Source: Candidatus Binatia bacterium
GTDB taxonomy: Bacteria > Vulcanimicrobiota > Vulcanimicrobiia > Vulcanimicrobiales > Vulcanimicrobiaceae
Length of the DNA: 64,000 bases
Direction: 5' to 3'
Assembly (NCBI GenBank): GCA_035544215.1
Contig: DATKHY010000001.1
Span: forward strand, 271,041 to 335,040
Position 1 is the first letter of the stretch, and every line of letters begins with the position of its first letter. Shown here in pieces: positions 16,794 through 25,138 of the stretch. Under the pieces are notes generated by a model. That model was not told where the DNA came from. It did no database searches and saw only the letters and a list, made by a program, of their open reading frames with translations. The position numbers and the translations under genes are program-made.

Positions 16794-18506
16794 CTAGGCG
16801 CTCAGGCCCCACGATCTGGTAGTGGTAATGATTTCATCGTACCAGACCTCACCGAGCCCCGGCCATTGAACAGAGTTAGCTCGATCACGAAGTGGATGGT
16901 CGTAGATCGCGAGATAGTTCTTAAAACTGCTCATCGTGATCCACGGAACAGGTTGGTTGAGTTTACGGGCAAGAACATCCGACACTAAGCATCCAGCCCG
17001 ACACAGGCGCATCAGTAGGTCAAAGTCCTCGGCGCTAAAGAGTTCGAACTGTTCGCATCCATGGAGATAGCCTTCGGCCTTAATGGCGTCGAAGATCATT
17101 TTGTTGAACGCGAAGAACCTAGGCACGGAAGCGATAATGAGCGCAGCCGGGTAGATTCGCTTGAGGCGGCCCGGATCGATCGTATTTCCATCGTCGTCCC
17201 GGTATACAAACTTCCCAGAACGAAACGCCGCTATAGCGCCCGTCATCTGCTTCGCGTTGCCTACGATCTTTCTAATGTCTTTGGTGATCGAGTCCCGATC
17301 TAGCTCGACCAGCGTTGTCTTCATTGTGAGGCGAGCGGTAGCAATGTCGATAAAGACGGCGTTCTCACCCTCGATTATCACGAGGTCGGTCGATTTTGAG
17401 CCTTTTCCGTACGGCTGCTCGCCAAAGACGAACTGCGGCGTGCGATGCGCCTTCTTCGCCATATCGACGCATCGTTGCTCAAAAAAGTCCGCGAAGAACT
17501 GGGTGAACCTCTTTGATCGCGTTCGGTCGCCACCATCTGCTTTGTTGTAGCCGTCGAGAAGCGCGAAAAATAGCCCCCCACCAATCTTGTTTTCGAGAAA
17601 CGGGGGGTGAGGCGGAAAGATGACGTTTGGCTGCACGCTGATGAACGGTCGCTCTAAGAGTGCCTCCAGCGACAGCCCCGAGTAGCGAAGAGTCGATCGC
17701 CCTTCAAACTGGGCTTTTGCGTCATCGATGGGCATGGTGTTCAGTGCGAGCCATTTGCGTGCTGGCTCCTGGTTCGAGAGCGGCTTGAAAAATGTATCGA
17801 TATCGAGAAATGGGTTGTACCTTTGCAGATCGGCGACGGAGTAAATCTGCTGGTAGTATGAAAAGAACATAAACGCCGCTGCGGCGTACTCTGGGTACGT
17901 CAGTCCGTAAAATTGCGCGAAGTCAGCGTTCGCGTCAAGGTAATGCTTGTTCGCCTTTGCTACGTCGGTCTGCGCCCATTTGAAGAAGCGCCAATACAGG
18001 TCGATGAGAAAAGCGACGTTTTCTTTCGTGCTGAAGGTATTCCTAAGCTCAACCGTCAGGGCGGCCGACTTCGTGTCCGTTAGATCAACGCCCTCAAGTC
18101 CACGCAAGGAGTTGTAAGCCAGCATCACCCGTAGGAGTCGGTCGGTGAAATCTGAGGGGAGCGGCGAACCCTCTGGCTTGCAGTACTGTATTGCAAACTT
18201 CTGCAGGACGGCCATTTGTTCGGCCGTGATAAAGGTATTCTGCGGCACCAACATATCGACAATCCGGGTGGCATACGGATTACCAGCGCTTAGCTCGCGA
18301 ACGACGCCCTTCTGAAAATCGAAGAAACTGCTGCCTTGGAAATTGGAGACCATGATCCCTACCCCGCAAAAGAAGCGCAGGGCTTGGTCCAAAGGTATAT
18401 CGGAAAGAAATTGCTCAATATCGCTATCGCGGGCCTTTTGACAAAAGACTCGCTGATAGTTGATATAGGTCCCATACTCGGGCGGCTTAAAGGGCTGGCG
18501 CTGCAT
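16794..18506 (-). CDS. Protein with degenerate PD-(D/E)XK-like core, partner of the HEPN-like gene
   Basis: 570 residues, no family recognised. The N-terminal 340 residues are helical and aromatic-rich. At about 372-392 the segment STDLVIIEGENAVFIDIATA resembles the beta-hairpin of PD-(D/E)XK nucleases (Asp374, then acidic Asp387), but the expected Lys two residues on is Ala389. It may therefore be an inactive or divergent nuclease, or a binding domain. First gene of a two-gene leftward unit with the HEPN-like gene 20 bp downstream. ATG start at 18506 with only a weak GGA nearby. Confidence 0.65.
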   Translation of the reverse strand: MQRQPFKPPEYGTYINYQRVFCQKARDSDIEQFLSDIPLDQALRFFCGVGIMVSNFQGSSFFDFQKGVVRELSAGNPYATRIVDMLVPQNTFITAEQMAVLQKFAIQYCKPEGSPLPSDFTDRLLRVMLAYNSLRGLEGVDLTDTKSAALTVELRNTFSTKENVAFLIDLYWRFFKWAQTDVAKANKHYLDANADFAQFYGLTYPEYAAAAFMFFSYYQQIYSVADLQRYNPFLDIDTFFKPLSNQEPARKWLALNTMPIDDAKAQFEGRSTLRYSGLSLEALLERPFISVQPNVIFPPHPPFLENKIGGGLFFALLDGYNKADGGDRTRSKRFTQFFADFFEQRCVDMAKKAHRTPQFVFGEQPYGKGSKSTDLVIIEGENAVFIDIATARLTMKTTLVELDRDSITKDIRKIVGNAKQMTGAIAAFRSGKFVYRDDDGNTIDPGRLKRIYPAALIIASVPRFFAFNKMIFDAIKAEGYLHGCEQFELFSAEDFDLLMRLCRAGCLVSDVLARKLNQPVPWITMSSFKNYLAIYDHPLRDRANSVQWPGLGEVWYDEIITTTRSWGLSA

Positions 18507-19207
18507 TATCGTCCGTTAATGCTTCGCCAATCACGCGAAGATTCCAGCCTTCAACTACTGCGTTTGCGCGTCATCTCTTTTAATGTATCGAAGCATTGCT
18601 GGTTATAATCTACGATAGCTCGCAGGGCATTCGCCCACTTGTCGCTCCGTACGCGCTCCAGCGACGCTAGCGCCGCCCTCGCTGCATCACCGCGTTCGTA
18701 GATATGCGCGAAATCTTAGTTGTTCCGGTCACGGTAGCACCGATATACCGCGTGGCAATCGTCATGACGATCTTGATCATTTTCGGAAGCGCAAGGCGCA
18801 CCGAACTCATCGCCGTCATGCGCCGCGCCGGTTCCCTCTCACGACGAAATGCTTCGTATGTGCACGCGACGGTCACTGGAGCGCAAAAGTCACTGGATCC
18901 TCTCCGCAAGCGCAAAATCGTCAAACAGAGCGGTCGGCGTAGGTTGCGAAACGGTATGCTTATCGCGAGGTTGCACGGCTCCTGGACCGGATCGCTGGGT
19001 GCGACGAGTTCTACGAAGGACTTGCGATCTGCGTTCGGCACGGCGCTCAAGACTTAGCTCTCTGGGGTTCAAACGCCGTGAGCTTCACGACTTACCGCAA
19101 GAAAAAGATCGTGGAAAAGTGCCTAAAGAAGAGACTGGCGTCATAGCGGAACTGAGCCGGTAGCGATCGCCAAGAGAACAGCCGGTTTCCTAGAAACGCC
19201 CTCGTTA
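18507..19207. other. Intergenic stretch with gene debris
   Basis: Lies between the divergent 570-residue and DUF2971-like genes and should hold their promoters. Several open frames cross it on both strands, but only the end (see 18,943-19,146) has protein-like sequence, and it lacks a start codon. Confidence 0.4.
18943..19146 (+). pseudogene. Start-less 67-codon fragment
   Basis: Reading from just after a TAG at 18940, this frame gives a natural-looking 67-residue sequence with segments YAYREVARLLDRIAG and SFTTYRKKKIVEKCLKKR before a TAG. There is no ATG or GTG near its beginning, so it is best seen as the 3' remainder of a gene whose front is frameshifted or lost. It lies 61 bp upstream of the DUF2971-like gene. 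Family not recognised. Confidence 0.3.
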
Positions 19208-19975
19208 ATGACAAAGAAGTTTTTCCCGACGCTAGGAGACTCAGTTGTGGCTCGTCCTCGCCTCAATACAAAGGCAACGGCTGGTTTGGATCGTTATCAG
19301 GTTCTTACGCGCTATCTTGCTGATCGAAAGTTCATCGATCTGGTTGGGACGAGCAGCCTGCGCTTCGCGAGGTTGCGACTTTTACTAAAGAACGACCCGG
19401 ATGAAGGCCGCATCGCGACGAGCGCCTACCTCGACGCCTCAGCTATGGTCGATCCACCAAATGGCATGCCACGAGATCAGAACGCCTATTTAGAGTTTTT
19501 GAAAGTAGGGCCGCACGAGCAAGCCTATATTTCCTGTTGGTATATGGGCGGACCCGATTCTGATCGTATGTGGGGGGAGTACGTTCCCGATGGTGAAGGC
19601 GTGGCCGCATCGACCACTGTTGGGCAGCTTCTTGATTGCTTCGACGGTGATGATGGCATTAAGGTCGCGTCACTTGCGCCTATTCGGTACATCAAGCCTG
19701 ACGCGGACATGCCTGCACTCATGGATCGAGACAATTTTGTGGCCGCACTGCAATATAAGGGTGACAACTTCAAGCACGAAAACGAGATGCGAGCGATCAT
19801 CCTTTATAATACGTACTACATCTCGGGCGTGCTCCCAATCTTTGGTGAACGTCTACCCATCGTCAATGACGCTTTCATAAACAGCATTCGTATTGCTCCA
19901 AACGCGACCGACAAATACCAGACGCACGTTCGCAATGTTCTGGAAAACACGCCCCTGGAGAAGCGAATCGGGTAA
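19208..19975 (+). CDS. DUF2971-like protein
   Basis: 255 residues. The pattern of a short front helix, the segment YISCWYMGGPDSDRMWGEYV at about 104-123, EGVAASTT, IRYI and YKGDNFKHENEMRAI near 183-197 matches my memory of DUF2971 proteins (Ser-x-Trp ... Met-Trp-x-x-Tyr ... Lys-x-x-x-Phe-x-x-Glu-x-Glu). Some members are reported in phage-defence settings; the biochemical function is unknown. No strong ribosome binding site precedes ATG 19208. It is the last intact gene before the tRNA scar. Confidence 0.6.
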   Translation: MTKKFFPTLGDSVVARPRLNTKATAGLDRYQVLTRYLADRKFIDLVGTSSLRFARLRLLLKNDPDEGRIATSAYLDASAMVDPPNGMPRDQNAYLEFLKVGPHEQAYISCWYMGGPDSDRMWGEYVPDGEGVAASTTVGQLLDCFDGDDGIKVASLAPIRYIKPDADMPALMDRDNFVAALQYKGDNFKHENEMRAIILYNTYYISGVLPIFGERLPIVNDAFINSIRIAPNATDKYQTHVRNVLENTPLEKRIG

Positions 19976-20417
19976 GTTACTGTGACGCCGCCCAATTCGG
20001 CGCAATACGAAGGTCTTCGAGCCTGGGTTGCACCTGTGCACTTGGCGCTGGCCCCAGCACATTCGGCATAAAAAAGATACGTTGAGAAAAGCCTTACGGC
20101 GTAGGTTTTTGCGAGGCTTAGGGCGCGTCTACGTCTTAGCGTATTGTTAGAGATAACAGCGGGTGGAATGTCCTTAAGGTCGGCGTTGTCGGCGCGGAAC
20201 TCGGGGTTGCGGTTCGCACGCCCACAAATAGTGGATTCGACTATCCAACGTCACGCCTCGGGGATTTGGGGCACTTCTTGCGTCCGAATGGCCCGGGAGC
20301 TGCGCTAGTTCAAGCGGGAGTTTTTGGAAACGATGCTCCTAGCATACATTTGCGGCGTCGCGGCTGAGCGAGCTTCTGCTCCCCTAACGGCCGTCTAACG
20401 GATTCCCCAAAACTCGT

Positions 20418-20489
20418 CGGGATTCGAAGGGACTAGCCGGGACTCGAAAACGCGAAAACCCGTAAAGGAAAGGACTTTCGGGTATTCGA
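20418..20489 (+). repeat. Short direct repeats next to the tRNA scar
   Basis: CGGGATTCGAA (20,418-20,428) and CGGGACTCGAA (20,438-20,448) are 20 bp apart, and CGGGTATTCGA (20,479-20,489) is a weaker third copy. Spaced direct repeats beside a tRNA-type core can be recombinase arm sites, but this is only a suggestion. Confidence 0.35.
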
Positions 20490-20513
20490 CGGGAGCGGCC
20501 GGGACCCCGATAC

Positions 20514-20538
20514 ACGGGTTCGATTCCCGTTGGCGCAA
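20514..20538 (+). tRNA. Isolated tRNA 3' end (T-arm plus acceptor strand), likely attachment-site scar
   Basis: ACGGG-TTCGATT-CCCGT forms a perfect T-arm with the canonical TTCGA loop and is followed by a 7-nt acceptor strand TGGCGCA and a discriminator A. The matching 5' acceptor strand TGCGCCA and the D and anticodon arms are missing upstream, so this is not a complete gene. Integrative elements commonly duplicate the last part of a tRNA gene when they insert; the intact tRNA would lie at the other end of the element, outside this window. The parent isoacceptor cannot be named from the tail alone. Confidence 0.55.
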
Positions 20539-20573
20539 TCATCGCAGGACTGATCTGTAGGTGCTCGCCCTGC

Positions 20574-20623
20574 AAAAAAAGGCCTGAACGGGTCTTGCGA
20601 ACACCCGCGATCCGTCCAGGCCT
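20574..20623 (-). terminator. Intrinsic terminator of the beta-helix gene
   Basis: On the minus strand AGGCCTGGACGG (20,623-20,612) pairs with CCGTTCAGGCCT (20,591-20,580), with one mismatch, and is followed by seven T residues. It lies 54 bp beyond the stop of the leftward gene at 20,677. Confidence 0.8.
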
Positions 20624-20676
20624 GTCATCCTGTCGCTACTACATGTCCATGGGAGCCACACTCTCGGCAAAGGTAG

Positions 20677-22494
20677 CTATTTTCCGATGGCTAGAAAGTG
20701 GGTAGCGCCCGAGGGATTTTGGAGAACCGCGACCTCACCCGGCGACAGTTCGTACGCCCCGTCCGAAAGGTGCGTGTCGTACTGTGTAGTGGCGTTTCCA
20801 ACCGAGACGTCGCCTGCGCCGGTGACGTAAAACGCGATCGGGCCGAACCAGCCCTGCGGCGCGTTATTCCATGCGCTGGTATTCGTGATGGTGCCAGGTG
20901 GCGGAATCGCATGTTGCAGCATCGTACCCTTGTCATTGTATCCGGCGCAGTCGGTGATCTCGATTTGCGTTCCGGCCGACGACGACGTGTAGATCGGAGG
21001 GGATGTTGTGGTGTAGTCCGTCAAGTTGCAGCCGCGAACGTAAAGGCCTGCAACTCCGGCGGTGATCGAAATGGCATGCGGCTGCACAGGGAAAGTGGGA
21101 GCAGTTAGCTGAGCAGTGAAGTCCGCGCCAGTGATCGTCACATTTGCGGGCATTACACTTGTAGTACCCGTAATGGCGATACCACCGCTCGTCGAAAGCG
21201 ACGATGCATTGGAGCCATAGCGCCCACCAGTTATCACGATGTTTTGGCCAGCGTTGATCTGTATCCCAGCGGCGTTCCATGAATAGCACATACAATTGTC
21301 GAAGAAAAGGTCCGAAACATTAGCGCTCGGGCCTAGGTTCGAGTCGATGTATACGCCAATAGAGGCCGAGTCGGTGGAGTCTGTCTCCCGCACAAAGACG
21401 CAGTCGCTAAAAAACACCTGGAAGATCTCAGCCGCGCTGTTTACCGGCTGTATCATGACGCCCCGACTCCAGCAGTTGCACATGACGTTTGAGAAATATG
21501 CGTCTAGCGGGTTCGAACCACCACCCTGGATGTTGATGCCAGTTGTAAAGTCGGTGATGTGTGTATCAGTAATGTAAACAACGCTCGCCGATGCGATGAC
21601 GATTGCTGTGCAGCCCGGCGGCCCGTCCGGCGGGTCGGTCCCGACCGTACTCTGACTCGGCTGTATAAAGATGCAGTTATGGATGAAGTCGTCTGAGCCG
21701 GTGATGTAGACCATAACTTGGTTCGCAAGGTTGTCATAGTTGATGAAGCAGTCGATCAGCCCGCAGTGGTTCGCCCTGTTGCCAAGATAGAGCGCCTGAG
21801 GACAGTCCTGGAAGAAGACACGCTCGCACGTGACGCCTATGCAGTCACGTGGAATTCGGATTGCTGCGGGTGCCGGAGAGGGCACGCTTGTGAACTGCAG
21901 GTACTTGAAAGAAAGATCTTTGAAGCGCACTCCCTTCCCGCTGGTAAGCTCAGTCAGCGAAAACGTGTCCTCTGTGGTCTGCTGGATCAGCTCGGTACCA
22001 CCACCCACCCCCATGATGACGACCCCCTGGTCGCTTCCCGGATTGAGCGACAAGTCGACTGTGATGGTTCCTGTGATCTGATACGTGCCGGCCGGGATGA
22101 AGACGATGCCTCCGTTGGTCACGGCTGCGATCACCGCTTCCAGAAGCGCGTCATGGTTTTGAGTGCCGGTGTTGTTCGCCGACATTCCGAAGTCGACGCC
22201 GTTGTAAACCGTGTTGTTATGGCTGCCGTCCCAGCTACCCGAGGAGTTCAGCTTATAATGGTGGATAGACCCCTCGGAGTCCTGAACCGTAGCATAAGCT
22301 GACAACGAACTTTGGTCGGGCGCCCAGTTTTGGCTGCCAGGTTCGAATTTGGCGTTATACGTGCGGTACATTTTCGAGCCGCCGCCCGCAAGGAGGCTCA
22401 CCTCGCGGTCCTCGTGGTAAACACCGTTTTGCTCAGGGCTCTGCGGTGTATACGTAGTGCCTGGGTACGGGCCTGAAGCCGGGAGATCGCCCAT
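20677..22494 (-). CDS. Right-handed beta-helix protein (pectate-lyase/GH28-related superfamily)
   Basis: 605 residues. After a unique 110-residue N-terminus, the sequence NHDALLEAVIAAVTNGGIVFIPAGTYQIT starts the classic pectate-lyase-3 pattern (residues about 113-141), followed by many short repeats with GLIDCF, NCIFIQ, SDCVFV, DNCMCY and CNLTDY turns up to about residue 510, as in a parallel beta-helix. No signal peptide is seen, unlike its secreted neighbours, so it may be exported by another route or be a tail-spike-like protein. AAAGGAG lies 6 nt before the ATG. Substrate unknown. Its base composition looks less GC-biased than neighbours. Confidence 0.8.
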   Translation of the reverse strand: MGDLPASGPYPGTTYTPQSPEQNGVYHEDREVSLLAGGGSKMYRTYNAKFEPGSQNWAPDQSSLSAYATVQDSEGSIHHYKLNSSGSWDGSHNNTVYNGVDFGMSANNTGTQNHDALLEAVIAAVTNGGIVFIPAGTYQITGTITVDLSLNPGSDQGVVIMGVGGGTELIQQTTEDTFSLTELTSGKGVRFKDLSFKYLQFTSVPSPAPAAIRIPRDCIGVTCERVFFQDCPQALYLGNRANHCGLIDCFINYDNLANQVMVYITGSDDFIHNCIFIQPSQSTVGTDPPDGPPGCTAIVIASASVVYITDTHITDFTTGINIQGGGSNPLDAYFSNVMCNCWSRGVMIQPVNSAAEIFQVFFSDCVFVRETDSTDSASIGVYIDSNLGPSANVSDLFFDNCMCYSWNAAGIQINAGQNIVITGGRYGSNASSLSTSGGIAITGTTSVMPANVTITGADFTAQLTAPTFPVQPHAISITAGVAGLYVRGCNLTDYTTTSPPIYTSSSAGTQIEITDCAGYNDKGTMLQHAIPPPGTITNTSAWNNAPQGWFGPIAFYVTGAGDVSVGNATTQYDTHLSDGAYELSPGEVAVLQNPSGATHFLAIGK

Positions 22495-22817
22495 GATGAA
22501 CTCCTTTAAGAGCTTGTTAAGTCAGCTTAGGGCACTCTCAGGTTCCTTCGGTTGAAAGGCTCTGGCTGCACGATTCATCGTAGCGCTACGATGGCTCGCC
22601 AGCAAGCTCGAGAACTCCCAGCTTCGCTCAATATGGTGACAATTGCTGGCGTTTGAGGAGTCAAGTAAATCTCAGAATATGCGCCGCGCGATGCAACCGG
22701 GAAGGAGTTTTCGCACGTCATTTAGTCAGCGCTGGCCGGCTGGCATCCCTTAGGAAAAAGGGCAAGCCCAATTAGGTTCCCAGGATCGCCGGGAGCTCTC
22801 CCGCCGCGTCAGCCCTG
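22495..22817. other. Intergenic region, 323 bp
   Basis: Holds the upstream region and AAAGGAG ribosome binding site of the beta-helix gene and the 3' flank of the beta-propeller gene. Nothing else is seen. Confidence 0.4.
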
Positions 22818-23813
22818 TTAAGGCAAAACAGCGGGGAAATTTGCCAATCCCGCTGGCGCGTGGAGACCTTTGCTGATTTGTCGCCTTGATGGCCTGCTCG
22901 ATCCGGGTGCAAACTCGACGACAGTACTCTTTTCGAGGTTAGCGACGAAGAGCCAACCCTTCTTATTAACAGTCACGGCCACTGGCACGCTAATACCCTG
23001 CGTAACCGTCTTAAATGGGTGATCTCGGCCGGAACGATACTCTTCGACGTTATTTTCCGTAACGTTTTCAATGTAGAGAGTGCCGTTTGCATCGATTGCG
23101 ATTCCAACCGGTGACGTCACGCCGGCGGTAATTCTTTTCGACGGAGTCTTGCTCCCTGGCGCATAGATGACGACGTTCCCGCCAGAACTAAGACGGTTCG
23201 CGACGTATAAGTCTCCAGAATGATCGATGGCGACACCTACGGGGTAAGACAAGCCTTTGGTAATCACCGTATGCGGCTTTGTCGAGCCATACAGATATTC
23301 TGTAGCATTGGGACCGCCGATGTTTGTTACCCAAAGGTTGCCCTTGCTATCGATTGCACAAAAAGCCGCGGTATTGATGCCATCAGTAATAACTGTCGAT
23401 GGCGTCGTCTTGCCTAGAGGGTACTCCGACACCCATCCAGGGCCGCTGGCTGGCTCGTTCGCAACGTAGAGCGTCCCCTGGCCGTCTAAACAGTTGCCGG
23501 CAGGTGAGTTGAGACCACGCAAGATCGTCGCAATTGGAGTAGGGTCTCCTGCATTCGCGTGATACACGGTCACGCTGTTGTTATATGTGTAGTTCGAAAC
23601 GTACAGCAGCGGTCCCGTCGCTTCGTACTCTGGGGCAATTAAACTCGCTTTCAGCATCGACGATCCGCTGCGATCCCCTCGCGATAAGGCCGCAAAGCTT
23701 TGCGGCATCGCGGCCGGTCCGTCGATCGAATGCACCGATCCGCCGCAGCCGGCAAGCACTGCGGCGGCTAGGCCTACGTTTAAGGCGTGACTGCTAAGGC
23801 TGAAGCGCTTCAT
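22818..23813 (-). CDS. NHL/SMP-30-like beta-propeller lipoprotein
   Basis: 331 residues. Lipoprotein signal with lipobox LAGC at about 20-23. The mature protein has about six repeats of the type PVGIAIDANGTLYIEN, each with a D-x-x-G-x-L/D-x-V-x-N core, as in NHL/SMP-30-like six-bladed propellers. These are presumed to sit on the cell surface and bind a ligand or partner; no enzymatic residues stand out. The leader resembles those at 58,144, 59,504 and 63,649. Leftward, in the same direction as the beta-helix gene but 323 bp apart. Confidence 0.85.
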   Translation of the reverse strand: MKRFSLSSHALNVGLAAAVLAGCGGSVHSIDGPAAMPQSFAALSRGDRSGSSMLKASLIAPEYEATGPLLYVSNYTYNNSVTVYHANAGDPTPIATILRGLNSPAGNCLDGQGTLYVANEPASGPGWVSEYPLGKTTPSTVITDGINTAAFCAIDSKGNLWVTNIGGPNATEYLYGSTKPHTVITKGLSYPVGVAIDHSGDLYVANRLSSGGNVVIYAPGSKTPSKRITAGVTSPVGIAIDANGTLYIENVTENNVEEYRSGRDHPFKTVTQGISVPVAVTVNKKGWLFVANLEKSTVVEFAPGSSRPSRRQISKGLHAPAGLANFPAVLP

Positions 23814-24032
23814 ATCGACCCCCTGTTGCTCCTAGAACCAATCGGCGGCTACGTACGTTCGGCGACGACGCCGTCAGTTCCACTAGGCAGGGCCCGGTCC
23901 CGCGCAGGGCTCGGATGGCAAAAACAACCGGCGGTTGGAGCTAAGAGAGAAGGCGTCGTGATGGAGACAAGCAGCGATTCTATGTGTCCTCGCCGCGATC
24001 CGCGGCCATGCGGGGGTTGCGCCGGGACTCTA

Positions 24033-24491
24033 TTACCCGCCAACGCCGTCGCCAACCGGGTCGCCCCTAGGCTGGTCGCACACGACCATCCAGCAAGATC
24101 GTAAACCGCCCAGGAATGGGATCGCCGTGATGAAGACAAGTCTCAGCACCGGTACTGCAAGAAGGTGACGAGTTCGACCGGCGTTGTCACCAAAGACGTC
24201 GACACTTTGGTCACGAATCACGCGTCGCACGGCCCCGTGCCATTCTTGAGCGATCCGGAATCGCGCCCGCCGGCACGCGACCCCCTCTACGTAAAGCTCG
24301 ATTTCAAGCCCACCTCGATCCGACGGCTGCCCGCACGCCGACAGGGCAGGATGACCATCCGCTGAGATCACCTCGAACGCGATCGCGGTTCTCAGCCCTC
24401 TCGTAGCGATCCTCGCGCTGTGACGCACCGCCCGAGCCGAAACGCGCAAACACGTAGCGAAGATTGTCATCCGCAACGTCAGGTCCGGCAC
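24033..24491 (-). pseudogene. Possible decayed gene, unknown
   Basis: The central part of this frame has a natural protein composition (FEVISADGHPALS, GLEIELYVEGVACRRARFRI, RVIRDQSVDVFGDNAG), but its ends do not, and a different frame upstream (24,304-24,543) also looks protein-like (NRVAEAWRAGPDVADDNLRY). This fits a frameshifted gene read leftward. No family recognised and no ribosome binding site. Confidence 0.3.
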
Positions 24492-24627
24492 GCCAGGCCT
24501 CGGCGACTCGATTATCCCCGGCGTGCGCGGCGAACAGACGCACTGGATTCCGCCATAACCTTCAGCCGGCCAAGCCCGAGCAACGGCTCGTGATTGCGAT
24601 GGAGTTACGTGCGATGCGGGGGTTCTT

Positions 24628-24750
24628 GTGCGTCAGTCGGATGAGGACGTAGTGCTCGTGCTCCGCACTGCGACCCCTTCGGATCTAACCGTTGAAGACG
24701 GCCCGAGCGCGGTGCTGGCCGCAATTAAGCTCGCCGACAAGTTAGACTAG
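24628..24750 (+). CDS. Possible small ORF or 3' fragment (40 aa)
   Basis: A GTG at 24628 preceded by GGGGG opens a 40-residue frame ending in VEDGPSAVLAAIKLADKLD. The composition is protein-like, and the frame stays open upstream for about 20 codons without a start, so it may equally be the tail of a lost gene. Function unknown. Confidence 0.25.
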   Translation: MRQSDEDVVLVLRTATPSDLTVEDGPSAVLAAIKLADKLD

Positions 24751-24816
24751 TTGGGGCAGGCTTGACTGGTCACGGCAGGGCACGCTTCACCACGTCGCGG
24801 CACGCTAAGGCAGGCT

Positions 24817-24847
24817 CGAGGGGGATCGTTAGGAGCGGTCCCCCTTC
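24817..24847. repeat. GC-rich hairpin
   Basis: AGGGGGATCG pairs with CGGTCCCCCT across a 7-nt loop with one mismatch. The following T content is low, so terminator activity is doubtful. Two near-copies of GGCAGGCT-GA flank it on the left (24,755 and 24,810). Confidence 0.4.
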
Positions 24848-25138
24848 TCGTTGTCACAGCGTTTTTCAAAGGGACCACTACCGATCACGGCGGCGCGATT
24901 GCCATTCGGTTGCCCTACGGTGCCGTTCCGAATGTCATCCGACAATCTCAGACGGCATACGCTGACACGAGCGACGCGGCGGAAATCCTTACGCTATAAA
25001 GATCGTCTATAGCGAAACGTGACTAGATCGTTCGGCCTTTGCTCTAGGCATTATGAAGAGGCGAGCGGCAACTTCTGGAATAACCAAGCCGATTTTCGCT
25101 TGGTGAGGCGCACAAGGTGGCAGTCGGAAAGCCAACGG

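Larger units (their letters stand above)
1..20538. mobile_element. Right-hand part of an integrative conjugative element (left end outside window)
   Basis: The unit is inferred from three things: a complete Trb-type mating-channel operon (688-13,012), a run of defence-like cargo genes (13,041-19,975), and a solitary tRNA 3' end at 20,514-20,538 that fits an attachment-site scar. No relaxase, plasmid replication gene or tyrosine integrase is seen, so those functions must lie to the left if the element is complete. The alternative boundary is the serine recombinase at 25,139-26,572, which would extend the element to about 26.57 kb. The outer limits are therefore uncertain, although the conjugative nature of the left half is not. 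Confidence 0.6.
19976..20676. other. Non-coding junction region with tRNA scar and short repeats
   Basis: No gene is visible in these 700 bases. The region contains three spaced copies of a CGGGA-TTCGA-type motif (20,418-20,489), a solitary tRNA 3' end (20,514-20,538) and a leftward terminator (20,574-20,623). This is what the end of a tRNA-integrating element looks like. Confidence 0.5.
23814..25138. other. 1.3-kb region of gene debris
   Basis: No intact gene is convincing. Protein-like pieces are visible: a leftward frame (24,033-24,491), a small rightward frame ending at 24,750, and a start-less rightward frame ending at TAA 24,997-24,999 with the segment GGAIAIRLPYGAVPNVIRQ. A hairpin (24,817-24,847) and a dyad GCTATA...TATAGC near 24,993-25,014 are present. 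The mixture of fragments next to a serine recombinase suggests the wreckage of former insertions. Confidence 0.45.

Noticed and set aside
18667..19050. Leftward 127-residue frame and rightward 117-residue frame over the same DNA
   Set aside because: Neither resembles a protein family and they overlap; only the third frame at the end (18,943-19,146) has natural composition.
1..20538. Plasmid rather than integrated element
   Set aside because: No replication or partition genes are visible and host-like genes continue to the right without a break, though the left side is unseen.
20384..20575. Leftward 63-residue frame containing TGIEPVY
   Set aside because: This is the usual artefact of translating a tRNA T-arm on the opposite strand; the DNA is a tRNA 3' end.
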